Shown here: positions 9,272 to 18,571 of the stretch, in pieces
Numbering within the stretch: position 1 is the stretch's first letter
Layout: each line of letters starts with the position of its first letter
Source of the DNA: Croceimicrobium sp965656185
GTDB taxonomy: Bacteria > Bacteroidota > Bacteroidia > Flavobacteriales > Schleiferiaceae
Length of the DNA stretch: 64,000 nt
Direction: 5' to 3'
Assembly: GCA_965656185.1 (NCBI GenBank)
Contig: CBFHJH010000005.1
Coordinates: 1-64,000, forward strand
Translations under genes and position numbers: made by a program
The notes under the pieces: generated by a model
Databases searched by the model: none
Seen by the model: only the letters and a program-made list of their open reading frames with translations
Told to the model about the DNA's origin: nothing

Positions 9272-9476
9272 AAATAATCTATTCGCTTTGCCCTCCAAAA
9301 ACGCTGAGGCTAGTATCTTATTGTTAAGGGACCGCAAAGTATACTATATTGAGATATTTTGAGTTTCTAAGGATACAATGTTGAAAAATTCACTTTTTTT
9401 GTCTTTTACCAGTCCTTGGATTGGACTTTTATTATCTAGAATTTGTATCATTGTAGCCCGAAACTCTCTAGAGAGG

Positions 9477-10460
9477 ATGAATAGAAGACTACTAACCTTA
9501 TTGGCCATTTTCACTATCGCGAGTAGCCAAATGCTTCAGGCACAGGACGCTCACTTTAGTCAATTTTACGCTAACCCCATGTATTTGAACCCAGCATTTG
9601 CCGGGGTTTCAAAGTGTCCGCGCATTAACTTAAACTACCGTAATCAGTATCCGGTACTGAATGTGTATCAAACCTACAGTGCCAGTTACGATCAATATGT
9701 AGAAAGTTTAAATGGCGGGTTAGGTATAATGCTAATGCGCGATGAAGCCGGTGATGGAGCTTATTCTACCACCGATGCTAGTTTGGTCTACTCTTATCAT
9801 TTAAAAGCAAGCCGTAATTTCAGCATCTTAGCTGGATTCCAAGGCACTTACCGTCAAATTGCTATTGATTGGCAAAGCTTCACTTTCCCAGATCAGATCG
9901 ATCCTTATTATGGTTTCGTGCGCGAGACCTCCGAGCCTAACCCAGGAAGTAATAGTGTTGGTGCTTTTGATCTTAGCGCTGGTTTAATCGGTTATACCGA
10001 GCGCTTCTATTTTGGTATTGCAGCCAGTCACCTTACTCAACCCGATATCAGCTTCTTCGTACAAGATCGTTTACCACTAAAGTTCACCGCTCACGCCGGT
10101 TTCACTATTCCTTTAGGCCGTAAACGTCTTTACACCGATCTACAGAATTACCTCATTCCAAATATTGTTTATCAGGTACAAGGACCTTATGACCAGCTTA
10201 CCATTAGTACCGCCTTCTCAAGAGGCGACTTTAAAGGTGGTCTAGGTTTCCGTAGTAGCACTACTAATCCAGATGCACTCGTTATTTTGGTGGGTTATGC
10301 GCCACTAGAAGGACGTTGGGGATTTGGTTACAGTTACGATTACACGGTATCATCCATTGCCAACAACTTGGGAGGTGCTCATGAGATTTCACTCTCATAT
10401 CAGTTCCCTTGTCGCAGTCCAAGAAAACGTACTAAGGCAATAAGTTGCCCATCATTCTAG
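9477..10460 (+). CDS. sprF: PorP/SprF family type IX secretion membrane protein
   Basis: Outer-membrane beta-barrel of the PorP/SprF family. These partner with large T9SS type B substrates (SprF with the adhesin SprB) or, as PorP, bind PorK/PorN and PorE. The signal peptide ends LQAQ (residues 19-22) and is followed by the family hallmark HFSQFYANPMYLNPAFAG. It has 327 aa from the ATG at 9477, which is preceded by GAGAGG. The frame stays open back to 9378 but that adds residues before the signal peptide. It lies 27 nt before gldJ and is divergent from porU. SprF and PorP cannot be separated from sequence alone. The CHU_C substrate at 43693 is a possible distant partner. Confidence 0.88.
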   Translation: MNRRLLTLLAIFTIASSQMLQAQDAHFSQFYANPMYLNPAFAGVSKCPRINLNYRNQYPVLNVYQTYSASYDQYVESLNGGLGIMLMRDEAGDGAYSTTDASLVYSYHLKASRNFSILAGFQGTYRQIAIDWQSFTFPDQIDPYYGFVRETSEPNPGSNSVGAFDLSAGLIGYTERFYFGIAASHLTQPDISFFVQDRLPLKFTAHAGFTIPLGRKRLYTDLQNYLIPNIVYQVQGPYDQLTISTAFSRGDFKGGLGFRSSTTNPDALVILVGYAPLEGRWGFGYSYDYTVSSIANNLGGAHEISLSYQFPCRSPRKRTKAISCPSF

Positions 10461-10487
10461 TTATTAGATTCTAAAGATTCGCATCCT

Positions 10488-12074
10488 ATGAGTCGTTTGA
10501 ACATTTTTAAATCCATCAGCCCTGCCCTTGTTGCCGCTCTTATTTTGAGCGCTTGTGGCGGAGAAACCAGTAATACTACTGGTTGGGCATACAATGATTC
10601 TGACAACGGTGGTTTCTCCGTAAACACCGACTATGAAGGTCAGATCACAGGACCCGGTTTGGTATTCGTCGAAGGCGGTACTTTTACCATGGGTCGAGTA
10701 GAACAAGACGTTTACCAAGATTGGGATAATATCCCTCGCAAGGTATCGGTTCAATCCTTCTACTTAGATGAAAACGAAGTTACCAATACCGATTACCGTG
10801 AATACCTTTATTGGATTCGTCGGGTTTTCGATATTGATTACTATCCAGAAATTTTGACCAGTGCTTTACCGGATACCTTGGTATGGCGCGATGAGCTCTC
10901 GTATAATGAAATGTACGTAGAGAACTACTTCCGCCATCCTGCCTACAACTTCTATCCAGTAGTAGGGGTTAGTTGGATCCAAGCGATGAAATATTGTGCT
11001 TGGCGTACCGACCGGGTAAACGAATCAATTTTGATCGAAGAAGGCATTTTCAATGAGTTCCCAGATCAACGTGATGCTGACCACTTTAACACTCAAGTAT
11101 ACCTTTACAAGAGCGGTGAATATACGCAGCAAAATAAGCGCGGTCTTGAAGATAATAATCCTAATAGCCCTTACGGGGAGGAAGGTCGCCCGGTGCGTAT
11201 CGAAGATGGTGTCCTTTTACCGAAGTACCGCCTTCCAACCGAAGCCGAATGGGAATATGCCGCTTATGGCAACCAGGGTAATCGCATCTATAACCGTGTG
11301 GTAGACGCCAACAAGTTTACTTGGAATGGATCATCTGCGCGTAATCCCGAGTCGAAGAACCGTGGTGACATGTTAGCCAACTTTAAGCGTGGCCGTGGAG
11401 ACTTCATGGGTACCGGGGGCTGGCTGAATGACCAGGCTGCTACTACTATGCAGGTTAAATTCTACCCTCCTAACGACTACGGTTTATACGATATGGCTGG
11501 TAATGTTGCAGAGTGGGTAATGGATGTTTACCGTCCTCTTTCCCTTGAAGATATGCGTGGCCTAAATCCTTTCCGCGGTAACGAATTCCAAACTTGGGAT
11601 AAAGACTACCAAGGACTAGGTATGTTGGAAGTATTACAGGAGCCTCAGTACGATACCGATTCTAATATCGTAGCTCTACCCGGTGAGCTTCCACAACGCG
11701 ATGTAACCGAAGAGGAAAACTTGAATCGTCGTAACTACAAGAAGTCTGATTACCGCGATCATATCGATGGCGACAAACAATCTTCTATCTACTACGATCA
11801 ACCTACCGAAGAAGGAACTCCTTTGATGTATGACTACGCTACTACTACGCTAGTAGGAAACACCACTAGAGTATATAAAGGAGGAAGCTGGAAGGACAAT
11901 GCCTATTGGTTAAGTCCTGGTACCCGTCGTTTCTTGGAAGAAGATCAGTCTACCGACTTTATCGGCTTCCGATGCGCCATGGACCGAGTAGGATTCCAGA
12001 ACTTAGAAGAAGATCGTGACAAGCGCGGTAAGAAACCGAAACACGATAAGTTCGAACGGTATCGTTATAATTAA
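10488..12074 (+). CDS. gldJ: Gliding motility / T9SS lipoprotein GldJ
   Basis: Outer-membrane lipoprotein required for gliding and T9SS function. It has a lipoprotein signal (lipobox ending SAC, Cys23) and one formylglycine-generating-enzyme-like (FGE-sulfatase) domain covering about residues 55-510, with blocks such as FVEGGTFTMG, VTNTDYREYL, LPTEAEWEYAAYG, YDMAGNVAEWV and GFRCAMD. Long insertions and the position next to porU/porV favour GldJ over its paralogue GldK, which sits with gldLMN (absent here). Length 528 aa fits. The domain is probably structural, since GldJ is not known as an enzyme. A strong terminator follows. Confidence 0.93.
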   Translation: MSRLNIFKSISPALVAALILSACGGETSNTTGWAYNDSDNGGFSVNTDYEGQITGPGLVFVEGGTFTMGRVEQDVYQDWDNIPRKVSVQSFYLDENEVTNTDYREYLYWIRRVFDIDYYPEILTSALPDTLVWRDELSYNEMYVENYFRHPAYNFYPVVGVSWIQAMKYCAWRTDRVNESILIEEGIFNEFPDQRDADHFNTQVYLYKSGEYTQQNKRGLEDNNPNSPYGEEGRPVRIEDGVLLPKYRLPTEAEWEYAAYGNQGNRIYNRVVDANKFTWNGSSARNPESKNRGDMLANFKRGRGDFMGTGGWLNDQAATTMQVKFYPPNDYGLYDMAGNVAEWVMDVYRPLSLEDMRGLNPFRGNEFQTWDKDYQGLGMLEVLQEPQYDTDSNIVALPGELPQRDVTEEENLNRRNYKKSDYRDHIDGDKQSSIYYDQPTEEGTPLMYDYATTTLVGNTTRVYKGGSWKDNAYWLSPGTRRFLEEDQSTDFIGFRCAMDRVGFQNLEEDRDKRGKKPKHDKFERYRYN

Positions 12075-12081
12075 GATATTT

Positions 12082-12110
12082 AACCCTGACTTAAACGTCA
12101 GGGTTTTTTT
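12082..12110 (+). terminator. Intrinsic terminator after gldJ, abutting murF
   Basis: Perfect 9-bp inverted repeat AACCCTGAC/GTCAGGGTT (12082-12090/12097-12105) with a 6-nt loop and a 7-T run (12104-12110). The last T is immediately followed by the murF ATG at 12111, an unusual arrangement that leaves no room for a separate murF leader. Confidence 0.85.
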
Positions 12111-13391
12111 ATGAAGACAGCGGAAATCTATCAGCTCTATGATCCGGTTTCGGGCATTAGTACCGACACCCGAAATATCAAAAAGGGTCAATTGTTCTTT
12201 GCCTTAAAAGGGGATAATTTTAACGGCAACAAATTTGCCCAACAGGCTGTGGAAAGTGGTGCTTCCTACGCCATAATAGACGAAGAAGAATATGCCGGCG
12301 ATCGTTGTATCTTAGTAGATGATGCACTAGGTGCAATGCAAGACTTGGCGCGACATCACCGTCAACAATTAAGTATACCCTTTATTGGCCTGACCGGAAG
12401 CAATGGCAAAACTACCAGTAAAGAATTAGTTGCTGCTGCCTTGTCACAAGGCTTTAAGGTGGGCTACACTCAAGGTAACCTCAACAATCACATAGGAGTT
12501 CCCCTTACTATTTTAAACTTAGCGCCTGACGCCGAGATCGCCATAATTGAAATGGGGGCCAATGCCCAGAAAGAGATCGAGTTCTTAAGCTCCATTTCAC
12601 TGCCAGATATAGGTTTTATTACCAACTACGGTAAAGCACACCTCGAAGGCTTCGGGGGACCAGAGGGCGTCATCAAGGGCAAGAGTGAATTATTCGATAA
12701 CCTTCGCCAGTACAACAAAAAGGCTTGGGTAAGTATTAATGATCCCATTCAGCTGGAAAAAAGTCTAGGCATCCAGCGTTATACTTACGGCGACCAGGCC
12801 GAAGCTGATTATCCAGTTCATTTGGAAGCGAGTGACGATGCCTTTGTTAAAGTCTCCTTTCGAGGAACCCCGATTCATTCACAACTCACAGGTGCCTATA
12901 ATTTCAGCAATATTGCGGTAGCCATTAGCTTGGCCAGTTACTTCGGGCTTTCGCCTGATGCGATCAAAAAGGGAATTGAATCTTACCAGCCTAAGAATAA
13001 TCGCTCCCAATTAGAAGCGGGGCAGCACAACCTCTTGGTAAAGGATTACTACAATGCCAATCCATCAAGTATGGAAGCGGCCTTAACTAATTTCACCGCT
13101 CTCAAGGAAAAAGACTTAAACGAGAAATGGGTCATTCTTGGCGACATGTTTGAGATGGGCGATTATGAAGCGGCAGAACATCAAAAAATTGCCGACTTGG
13201 CCCTAGCTCAAGGTTATGAAAACTGTCTTTTGGTGGGCAAAGCCTTTGCGGCTACTTCCGGAGCGGCAGAGAAATTCGAAAGCACCGAAGCTTTGTTAGA
13301 GTTCCTTCGGGCGAAAGCCCCACAAAACAAATTGATCTTAGTAAAAGGGAGTAGAGGCATGCGCCTGGAGCAAGCGGCGGACCTACTTTAA
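12111..13391 (+). CDS. murF: UDP-N-acetylmuramoyl-tripeptide--D-alanyl-D-alanine ligase
   Basis: Cytoplasmic Mur ligase that adds D-Ala-D-Ala to the UDP-MurNAc-tripeptide in peptidoglycan synthesis. Mur N-terminal domain with TDTRNIKKGQLFFALKG (about 18-34), ATP P-loop GSNGKTT (96-102), central domain with EMGANAQKEIEFL (about 146-158) and a C-terminal ligase domain with DYYNANPSSMEAAL (about 308). The length of 426 aa is normal for Bacteroidota MurF. The ATG at 12111 is the only start matching the conserved N-terminus, although it directly follows a terminator T-run. It lies downstream of gldJ. Confidence 0.95.
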   Translation: MKTAEIYQLYDPVSGISTDTRNIKKGQLFFALKGDNFNGNKFAQQAVESGASYAIIDEEEYAGDRCILVDDALGAMQDLARHHRQQLSIPFIGLTGSNGKTTSKELVAAALSQGFKVGYTQGNLNNHIGVPLTILNLAPDAEIAIIEMGANAQKEIEFLSSISLPDIGFITNYGKAHLEGFGGPEGVIKGKSELFDNLRQYNKKAWVSINDPIQLEKSLGIQRYTYGDQAEADYPVHLEASDDAFVKVSFRGTPIHSQLTGAYNFSNIAVAISLASYFGLSPDAIKKGIESYQPKNNRSQLEAGQHNLLVKDYYNANPSSMEAALTNFTALKEKDLNEKWVILGDMFEMGDYEAAEHQKIADLALAQGYENCLLVGKAFAATSGAAEKFESTEALLEFLRAKAPQNKLILVKGSRGMRLEQAADLL

Positions 13392-13393
13392 AT

Positions 13394-13428
13394 AAAAAGA
13401 GCCCCTTCAAATTGAACGGGCTCTTTTT
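13394..13428. terminator. Bidirectional terminator between murF and the acyl-CoA dehydrogenase
   Basis: Inverted repeat AAAAAGAGCCC/GGGCTCTTTTT (13394-13404/13418-13428) with a 13-nt loop. The A and T flanks make it work in both directions, between two convergent genes. Confidence 0.88.
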
Positions 13429-13444
13429 ATTCAATTCTGTGATC

Positions 13445-14587
13445 TTAGTCGGCTAAGATAGCACGCGAAATTACGATGCGTTGGATCTCTGAAGTACCTT
13501 CATAGATCTGGGTAATTTTCGCATCACGCATCAAGCGCTCTACGTGGTATTCTTTTACATAGCCATAGCCACCGTGAACTTGTACTGCCTCTACGGTAGT
13601 TTTCATGGCTACTTCCGAAGCGTATAACTTCGCCATAGCACTTTCTTTATCGAAGGGTAAACCTTGATCTTTCATCCAAGCCGCACGCAAGCACATAAGG
13701 CGCGCTGCATCTACTTCAGTGGCCATATCGGCCAATTTGAAACCAACTCCTTGGTGTTTGCCGATTTCCTTGCCAAAAGTCTTACGCTCCTTGGCGTATT
13801 TAGTAGCCAACTCATAAGCGCCACTTGCGATTCCCAAAGCTTGAGCCGCGATACCAATACGTCCGCCGTTTAGCACTTTCATGGCAAATTTAAAACCGAA
13901 ACCTTCCTCACCGATGCGATTCGCCTTAGGCACCTTTACATCTTGGAACATCAAAGAGTGCGTATCCGAACCACGGATACCCATTTTGTCTTCCTTCTTA
14001 CCTACGGTAAATCCTTCCATCTCGCGCTCCACGATAAGGCAGTTAATACCGCGGTGTGCCTTTTCCATGTCGGTTTGGGCCATCACCAAATAAACTGAAG
14101 CCGAATTACCATTAGTAATCCAGTTCTTATTTCCGTTCAATAAGTAGTGGTCGCCTTTATCCTCGGCGGTGGTTTTTTGTGAAGTAGCATCCGAACCGGC
14201 TTCTGGCTCAGACAAACAGAAAGCTCCCAAGATCTCACCGGCCGCCAATGGCTTTAGGTATTTCTCTTTTTGTTCTTCCGTTCCGAATTTTTCTAGACCC
14301 CAGCATACCAAGCTATTGTTTACCGACATAGCTACAGAAGCTGAAGCATCAACTTTAGAGATCTCTTCCATCGCCAAGACATAGGAAATCGTATCCATCC
14401 CCGCGCCATTGTACTTAGGATCCACCATCATGCCCATAAAACCGAGCTCACCCATCTTCTTGATCTGCTCAGCAGGAAATTCTTGCTTTTCGTCACGTTC
14501 GATCACGCCTGGCAATAACTCGTTCTGTGCGAATTCACGAGCGGCCTGCTGAATCATCAAATGCTCCTCTGTTAATTCAAAATTCAT
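13445..14587 (-). CDS. Acyl-CoA dehydrogenase (short-chain type)
   Basis: FAD-dependent first step of fatty-acid beta-oxidation. The 380-aa protein has all three domains: the N-terminal helical domain starting MNFELTEEHLMIQQAAREFA, a middle beta domain with FCLSEPEAGSDA and WITNG, and a C-terminal helical domain with YEGTSEIQR, whose Glu363 is the expected catalytic base of short/medium-chain enzymes. The frame opens 15 codons earlier, but the ATG at 14587 matches the family start. A TACCTTTG -7 element lies upstream, overlapping the start region of the divergent anmK. With the 2,4-dienoyl-CoA reductase at 38577 it indicates unsaturated fatty-acid degradation. Chain length cannot be fixed from sequence. 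Confidence 0.93.
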   Translation of the reverse strand: MNFELTEEHLMIQQAAREFAQNELLPGVIERDEKQEFPAEQIKKMGELGFMGMMVDPKYNGAGMDTISYVLAMEEISKVDASASVAMSVNNSLVCWGLEKFGTEEQKEKYLKPLAAGEILGAFCLSEPEAGSDATSQKTTAEDKGDHYLLNGNKNWITNGNSASVYLVMAQTDMEKAHRGINCLIVEREMEGFTVGKKEDKMGIRGSDTHSLMFQDVKVPKANRIGEEGFGFKFAMKVLNGGRIGIAAQALGIASGAYELATKYAKERKTFGKEIGKHQGVGFKLADMATEVDAARLMCLRAAWMKDQGLPFDKESAMAKLYASEVAMKTTVEAVQVHGGYGYVKEYHVERLMRDAKITQIYEGTSEIQRIVISRAILAD

Positions 14588-14629
14588 ATCAATTCTTTTT
14601 ATTCTTGTAGGGTCCGTTAAAAACGGTGG

Positions 14630-14637
14630 CAAAGGTA
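14630..14637 (-). promoter_or_regulatory. Candidate -7 element for the acyl-CoA dehydrogenase
   Basis: Minus strand TACCTTTG (TAnnTTTG), 42 nt before the preferred ATG and 6 nt from the divergent anmK ATG. A -33 element at the right distance was not found. Confidence 0.4.
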
Positions 14638-14643
14638 AGCTTT

Positions 14644-15723
14644 ATGGCGCAAAAAGTTAATAAACAGAATCAATTCCGCGTGCTTGGTCTAATGTCGGGC
14701 ACCTCTTTAGATGGCTTAGATCTATGCCTGGCCGACTTTCGTCGGAAGGATCACTGGGAATTTGAAATTCTCCGCAGTAAAACAATGCCCTACTCCAAGC
14801 CTTGGTTGGAAAACTTGGTTTTCCGATCACTCGATACAGAGGGATTAAAGAAACTGGATCAAAACTATGGGCAGTTGTTGGCCGAGATGGTCAATTCCTT
14901 TATTGACCAAGAGGGCTTAGATCGAGAGTCGATTGATTTTATTGCTTCCCACGGACATACCTGGTTTCATAAACCACATCTAGGTCAAGGCCTGCAAATT
15001 GGCAATGGTCCCGAACTATGGCAAGGCACTAAGCTTCCTGTGGTATGCGATTTCAGAAAAGCCGATTTACGGATGGGTGGGCAAGGGGCCCCACTCGTTC
15101 CGATCGGCGATCGAGATCTATTCCCTCAATTCGACGCCTGTTTAAACTTAGGAGGTTTTGCCAATATCAGTTTCGATCGCGCGGGAGAAAGACTTGCCTT
15201 TGATATAGCACCTTGCAATCTACCCTTAAACTATTTTGCCCGGAGGCTTGGATTACCTTACGATGACGGAGGTTACATCGCAGCGAGCACCAATAGTGAC
15301 CAGGATCTACTTAATAAATTGAATAAGCTGGACTATTACGCTACTCCCGCCCCAAAAAGCTTAGGCATCGAATGGCTGGAAACAGAGGTTTTCCCCCTCT
15401 GCCAAAGTACGGAGCTTAGCCCGGAAGTATTAATAGCCACCCTCAGCGACCACAGCGCGCAACAAATTGCTAAAAGCCTCAATGACTATCAGATCAAAAA
15501 AGTTCTGATAAGTGGAGGAGGTTCTTACAATCAATTCATCTTAGATAGTATTGGCCTTTATTCATCAGCCACTTTGGAGATTGCAGAAGAACCTCTGAAT
15601 AGCTTTAAAGAGGCCTTGATCTTTGCCTATTTAGGTCTACTCCGGAAACTAGAACAAAACAATATCCTCGCTTCGGTAACGGGAGCGAGCGCAGACCATT
15701 GCAGCGGAAAGCTCTACCCTTAA
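14644..15723 (+). CDS. anmK: Anhydro-N-acetylmuramic acid kinase
   Basis: Converts 1,6-anhydro-MurNAc from peptidoglycan turnover to MurNAc-6-phosphate. The N-terminal phosphate-binding motif GLMSGTSLDG (residues 15-24) is the AnmK signature. Further blocks are SHGHTWFHKP, LQIGNG, VCDFRKADLRMGGQGAPL and LNLGGFANIS, and a C-terminal ISGGGSYN. The 359 aa match the family. The ATG at 14644 is used; a TTG six codons earlier is also open. The next gene starts 68 nt downstream on the same strand. Confidence 0.95.
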   Translation: MAQKVNKQNQFRVLGLMSGTSLDGLDLCLADFRRKDHWEFEILRSKTMPYSKPWLENLVFRSLDTEGLKKLDQNYGQLLAEMVNSFIDQEGLDRESIDFIASHGHTWFHKPHLGQGLQIGNGPELWQGTKLPVVCDFRKADLRMGGQGAPLVPIGDRDLFPQFDACLNLGGFANISFDRAGERLAFDIAPCNLPLNYFARRLGLPYDDGGYIAASTNSDQDLLNKLNKLDYYATPAPKSLGIEWLETEVFPLCQSTELSPEVLIATLSDHSAQQIAKSLNDYQIKKVLISGGGSYNQFILDSIGLYSSATLEIAEEPLNSFKEALIFAYLGLLRKLEQNNILASVTGASADHCSGKLYP

Positions 15724-15763
15724 ATCCTAATCGTAAATTAATAGGCGAAGCAGGTGGTTTTCT

Positions 15764-15771
15764 TACTTTTG
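15764..15771 (+). promoter_or_regulatory. Candidate -7 element for the amino-acid dehydrogenase gene
   Basis: TACTTTTG (TAnnTTTG) lies 20 nt before the ATG at 15792, in the short gap after anmK. No TTTG was found 19 nt upstream. Confidence 0.4.
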
Positions 15772-15791
15772 TTACCGCTCAAAAAAGCTCA

Positions 15792-17018
15792 ATGAAAGAC
15801 TTACTCAAATTATACGAGAATAAGCCAGCCGAAATTGTTTTCCACTGGCACGATAGTGAAACCACTGCCGAAGGATGGGTAGTGATCAATTCTTTACGCG
15901 GAGGAGCTGCCGGAGGTGGCACTCGCATGCGGGAAGGACTAAACGAACATGAAGTGCTTAGCTTAGCTAAGACCATGGAAATTAAATTTACCGTGGCCGG
16001 GCCGGCCATTGGGGGCGCTAAAAGCGGAATCAACTTTAACCCAGCCGATCCGAGAAAAAAAGGCGTCTTAGAACGATGGTATAAGGCAGTTAAACCCTTG
16101 CTTAAAAACTACTATGGCACTGGTGGCGACCTTAATGTAGACGAGATCCACGAGGTAATTCCCATTAGTTCGGAATTAGGCATCGAGCACCCACAGGAAG
16201 GTGTTCTAGTGGGTCACTTTAACCCCGATCCCGACTCCAAGACCAAAAAGATCAAGCAATTGCAAGATGGTGTTCTCTTGCCAGTACATGCCCAAGAGCT
16301 TACTCCCGGCGAAGCTGGTAAATACACCGTAGCCGATCTGATCACCGGATATGGAACGGCCGAAAGCGTGCGTCACTTCTACTCCATTTACGGAGGCGAG
16401 CTGAAAGGCAAGCGTGTTATTATTCAGGGTTGGGGAAACGTGGCTTCTGCGGCGGCCTTCTACCTGGCAAAAGAAGGCGCTAAGATCGTCGGGATCATAG
16501 ACCGTGTAGGAGGACTGATCAATGAAAATGGTTTTAGCTATGAGGAAATTATCGATCTCTACAATACTCGCGAAGGCAATTACCTAGTAGCCGAAAACCT
16601 TATCCCTTTTGAAGAGATCAATGAAAAGATCTGGAGTGTTGGCGCAGAAATCTTTATTCCTGCTGCCGCTTCGAGGTTGGTAAACAAAGACCACCTAGAC
16701 CAAATGATCGATGGTGGTTTGGAAGTGATCTCCTCTGGAGCCAATGTTCCTTTTGCGGATAACGAGATCTTTTACGGCCCCATTGCGGAGTACGCCGACC
16801 AAAAAGTGAGCTGTATCCCAGACTTTATTTCTAATTGCGGAATGGCTCGCGTATTTGGTTATCTGATGCAAGACGATATCGATCTTAGCGATGAAGGGAT
16901 ATTTAATGATACCTCCGAAATCATTCGCGAAGCATTGGTGAACACGTACAAACTTAGTAGCGATAAATTGGAGCTCACCAAGACCGCCTACGAGATCTCA
17001 TTGAAACAACTTATCTAA
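15792..17018 (+). CDS. Glu/Leu/Phe/Val family amino-acid dehydrogenase
   Basis: NAD(P)-dependent oxidative deamination of an amino acid. The dimerisation domain carries the substrate/catalytic lysine motif GPAIGGAKSGI (Lys77) and GTGGDLNVDEIHEV. The Rossmann domain has IIQGWGNVASAAA. About 408 aa from the ATG at 15792, which skips a 31-codon extension overlapping anmK. The segment around HFNPDPDSKTKKIKQLQDG (about residues 140-158) is an insertion relative to classical leucine or glutamate dehydrogenases, so substrate specificity is open. It is followed after 9 nt by nhaD, with probable co-transcription. Confidence 0.9.
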   Translation: MKDLLKLYENKPAEIVFHWHDSETTAEGWVVINSLRGGAAGGGTRMREGLNEHEVLSLAKTMEIKFTVAGPAIGGAKSGINFNPADPRKKGVLERWYKAVKPLLKNYYGTGGDLNVDEIHEVIPISSELGIEHPQEGVLVGHFNPDPDSKTKKIKQLQDGVLLPVHAQELTPGEAGKYTVADLITGYGTAESVRHFYSIYGGELKGKRVIIQGWGNVASAAAFYLAKEGAKIVGIIDRVGGLINENGFSYEEIIDLYNTREGNYLVAENLIPFEEINEKIWSVGAEIFIPAAASRLVNKDHLDQMIDGGLEVISSGANVPFADNEIFYGPIAEYADQKVSCIPDFISNCGMARVFGYLMQDDIDLSDEGIFNDTSEIIREALVNTYKLSSDKLELTKTAYEISLKQLI

Positions 17019-17027
17019 ATCTATACT

Positions 17028-18431
17028 ATGTACACCTTAATGGTAGTTGTCTTCGTGCTTGGCTATTTAGCCATAGCCTTAGAGCACAATATCCACATCG
17101 ATAAGGCGGCTTCGGCCTTAGTAACCGGCACCCTGTGCTGGGCGCTTTATGTTTTGGGAGCCGAGGGAATCGTGGACTTCAATGCCATACCGCATTTCTT
17201 ATTGGAAATGTTCGGGGAGGAAAAGAACATTTCCGAGCCCGCGGCAGTAGTAACCCACTATGTTACCCATTTTCAAATTTTAGAACACTTAGGCGAGATC
17301 GCCTCGATTCTTTTCTTCTTGATGGGAGCAATGACCATTGTGGAGTTGATCGATGCTCACGAAGGCTTTGCAGTTATTACCGATCGCATCAAGACTACCA
17401 GTCGTCGTAAATTGATCTGGATCATTTGTCTGCTGACCTTCTTCTTTTCTGCAGCCTTAGATAACCTTACCACTTCCATCGTAATGGTATCTCTGCTTAA
17501 GAAGTTAATTGATGACAAGCAAGATCGTTGGCTTTTTGCGGGTATGGTGGTAATTGCTGCTAATGCTGGAGGCGCTTGGTCTCCCATCGGCGACGTAACT
17601 ACCACCATGTTATGGATTGGAGGTCAGATCACCGCTGGTGCGGTGGTTACAAAATTGATCTTCCCTAGTTTGGTTGCCTTAGTGGTTCCCCTGCTAGTGC
17701 TTAGCCCGCGGATGAAGGGTAATGTTAAACGGCCGCTTAAAGCGGAAGGCAAAGAACATTACATCAATCCAACTACCGAAAAAGAACGCAATATTGTGTT
17801 TACCGTAGGAGTACTGGGATTGCTTTTCGTTCCGATCTTTAAAACCTACACTCACTTACCCCCATTTATGGGTATGATGATGAGTTTAGGGGTATTGTGG
17901 ATGCTGACCGAACTAATGCACCGCAGCAAAAATCGCGAGACAAAATCCAAGTTATCTGTAATTGGAGTTCTACGTAAGGTAGATACGGCCAGTGTATTAT
18001 TTTTCCTTGGAATTCTTTTAGCGGTAGCTAGTTTACAGTCGGCCGGGCAGCTCGCCCAACTGGCCACCGGATTAGATGAAAGCATCGGAACTTCGGACGA
18101 AACTGGCGTGTACTCCGTAGGTTTGATCATTGGTATTTTGTCGGCCATCGTAGATAATGTGCCGCTGGTTGCCGCATCGATGGGTATGTACGATATTAAC
18201 CCAATCATGGGGCAGCTATTCTCTACCGACGGCCTGTTTTGGGAGTTCTTGGCCTATTGTGCCGGAACCGGAGGTAGTGCGCTCATCATTGGTTCCGCGG
18301 CTGGGGTAGCTGTAATGGGCCTAGAAAACATCTCTTTCGGTTGGTACCTTAAAAAGATCAGCCTTTTAGCGATCATCGGTTATTTAGCCGGAGCAGGTGC
18401 CTACATCATTCAGATGAGTTTACTGCATTAA
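17028..18431 (+). CDS. nhaD: Sodium:proton antiporter NhaD
   Basis: Inner-membrane Na+(Li+)/H+ antiporter of the ion-transporter superfamily. The 467-aa protein has about 12 hydrophobic segments, the SAALDNLTTSIVMV motif (about residues 140-153), ANAGGAWSPIGDVTT (about 177-191) and a second inverted-repeat half with SAIVDNVPLVAASMG and GTGGSALIIGSAAG. Those Asp-Asn and Ser/Thr-rich loops form the ion site in this superfamily. It sits before the exbB-exbD-tonB genes but is separated from them by a terminator. Na+ export fits a marine lifestyle. Confidence 0.92.
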   Translation: MYTLMVVVFVLGYLAIALEHNIHIDKAASALVTGTLCWALYVLGAEGIVDFNAIPHFLLEMFGEEKNISEPAAVVTHYVTHFQILEHLGEIASILFFLMGAMTIVELIDAHEGFAVITDRIKTTSRRKLIWIICLLTFFFSAALDNLTTSIVMVSLLKKLIDDKQDRWLFAGMVVIAANAGGAWSPIGDVTTTMLWIGGQITAGAVVTKLIFPSLVALVVPLLVLSPRMKGNVKRPLKAEGKEHYINPTTEKERNIVFTVGVLGLLFVPIFKTYTHLPPFMGMMMSLGVLWMLTELMHRSKNRETKSKLSVIGVLRKVDTASVLFFLGILLAVASLQSAGQLAQLATGLDESIGTSDETGVYSVGLIIGILSAIVDNVPLVAASMGMYDINPIMGQLFSTDGLFWEFLAYCAGTGGSALIIGSAAGVAVMGLENISFGWYLKKISLLAIIGYLAGAGAYIIQMSLLH

Positions 18432-18448
18432 AAGATTTTCCAACTAGC

Positions 18449-18477
18449 AAAAGCGCATCGAAGGATGCGCTTTTTTT
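18449..18477 (+). terminator. Intrinsic terminator after nhaD
   Basis: Perfect 11-bp stem AAAAGCGCATC/GATGCGCTTTT (18449-18459/18464-18474) with a GAAG tetraloop and a 7-T run (18471-18477). Confidence 0.92.
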
Positions 18478-18571
18478 ATGCCATTAACCCTCGCTTGTTA
18501 ATTTCTATTTCTTAATGCATACTCGAAGGGACCTGGAGCCCGTTATATTTACGACACATTAATTATTGTGC

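Noticed and set aside
9272..9337. Upstream extension of porU
   Set aside because: The extra 22 residues precede a complete signal peptide that begins at the ATG at 9271.
9378..9476. Upstream extension of the SprF/PorP gene
   Set aside because: Adding it puts about 33 residues before a clean signal peptide; the ATG at 9477 has a GAGAGG sequence and a better fit.
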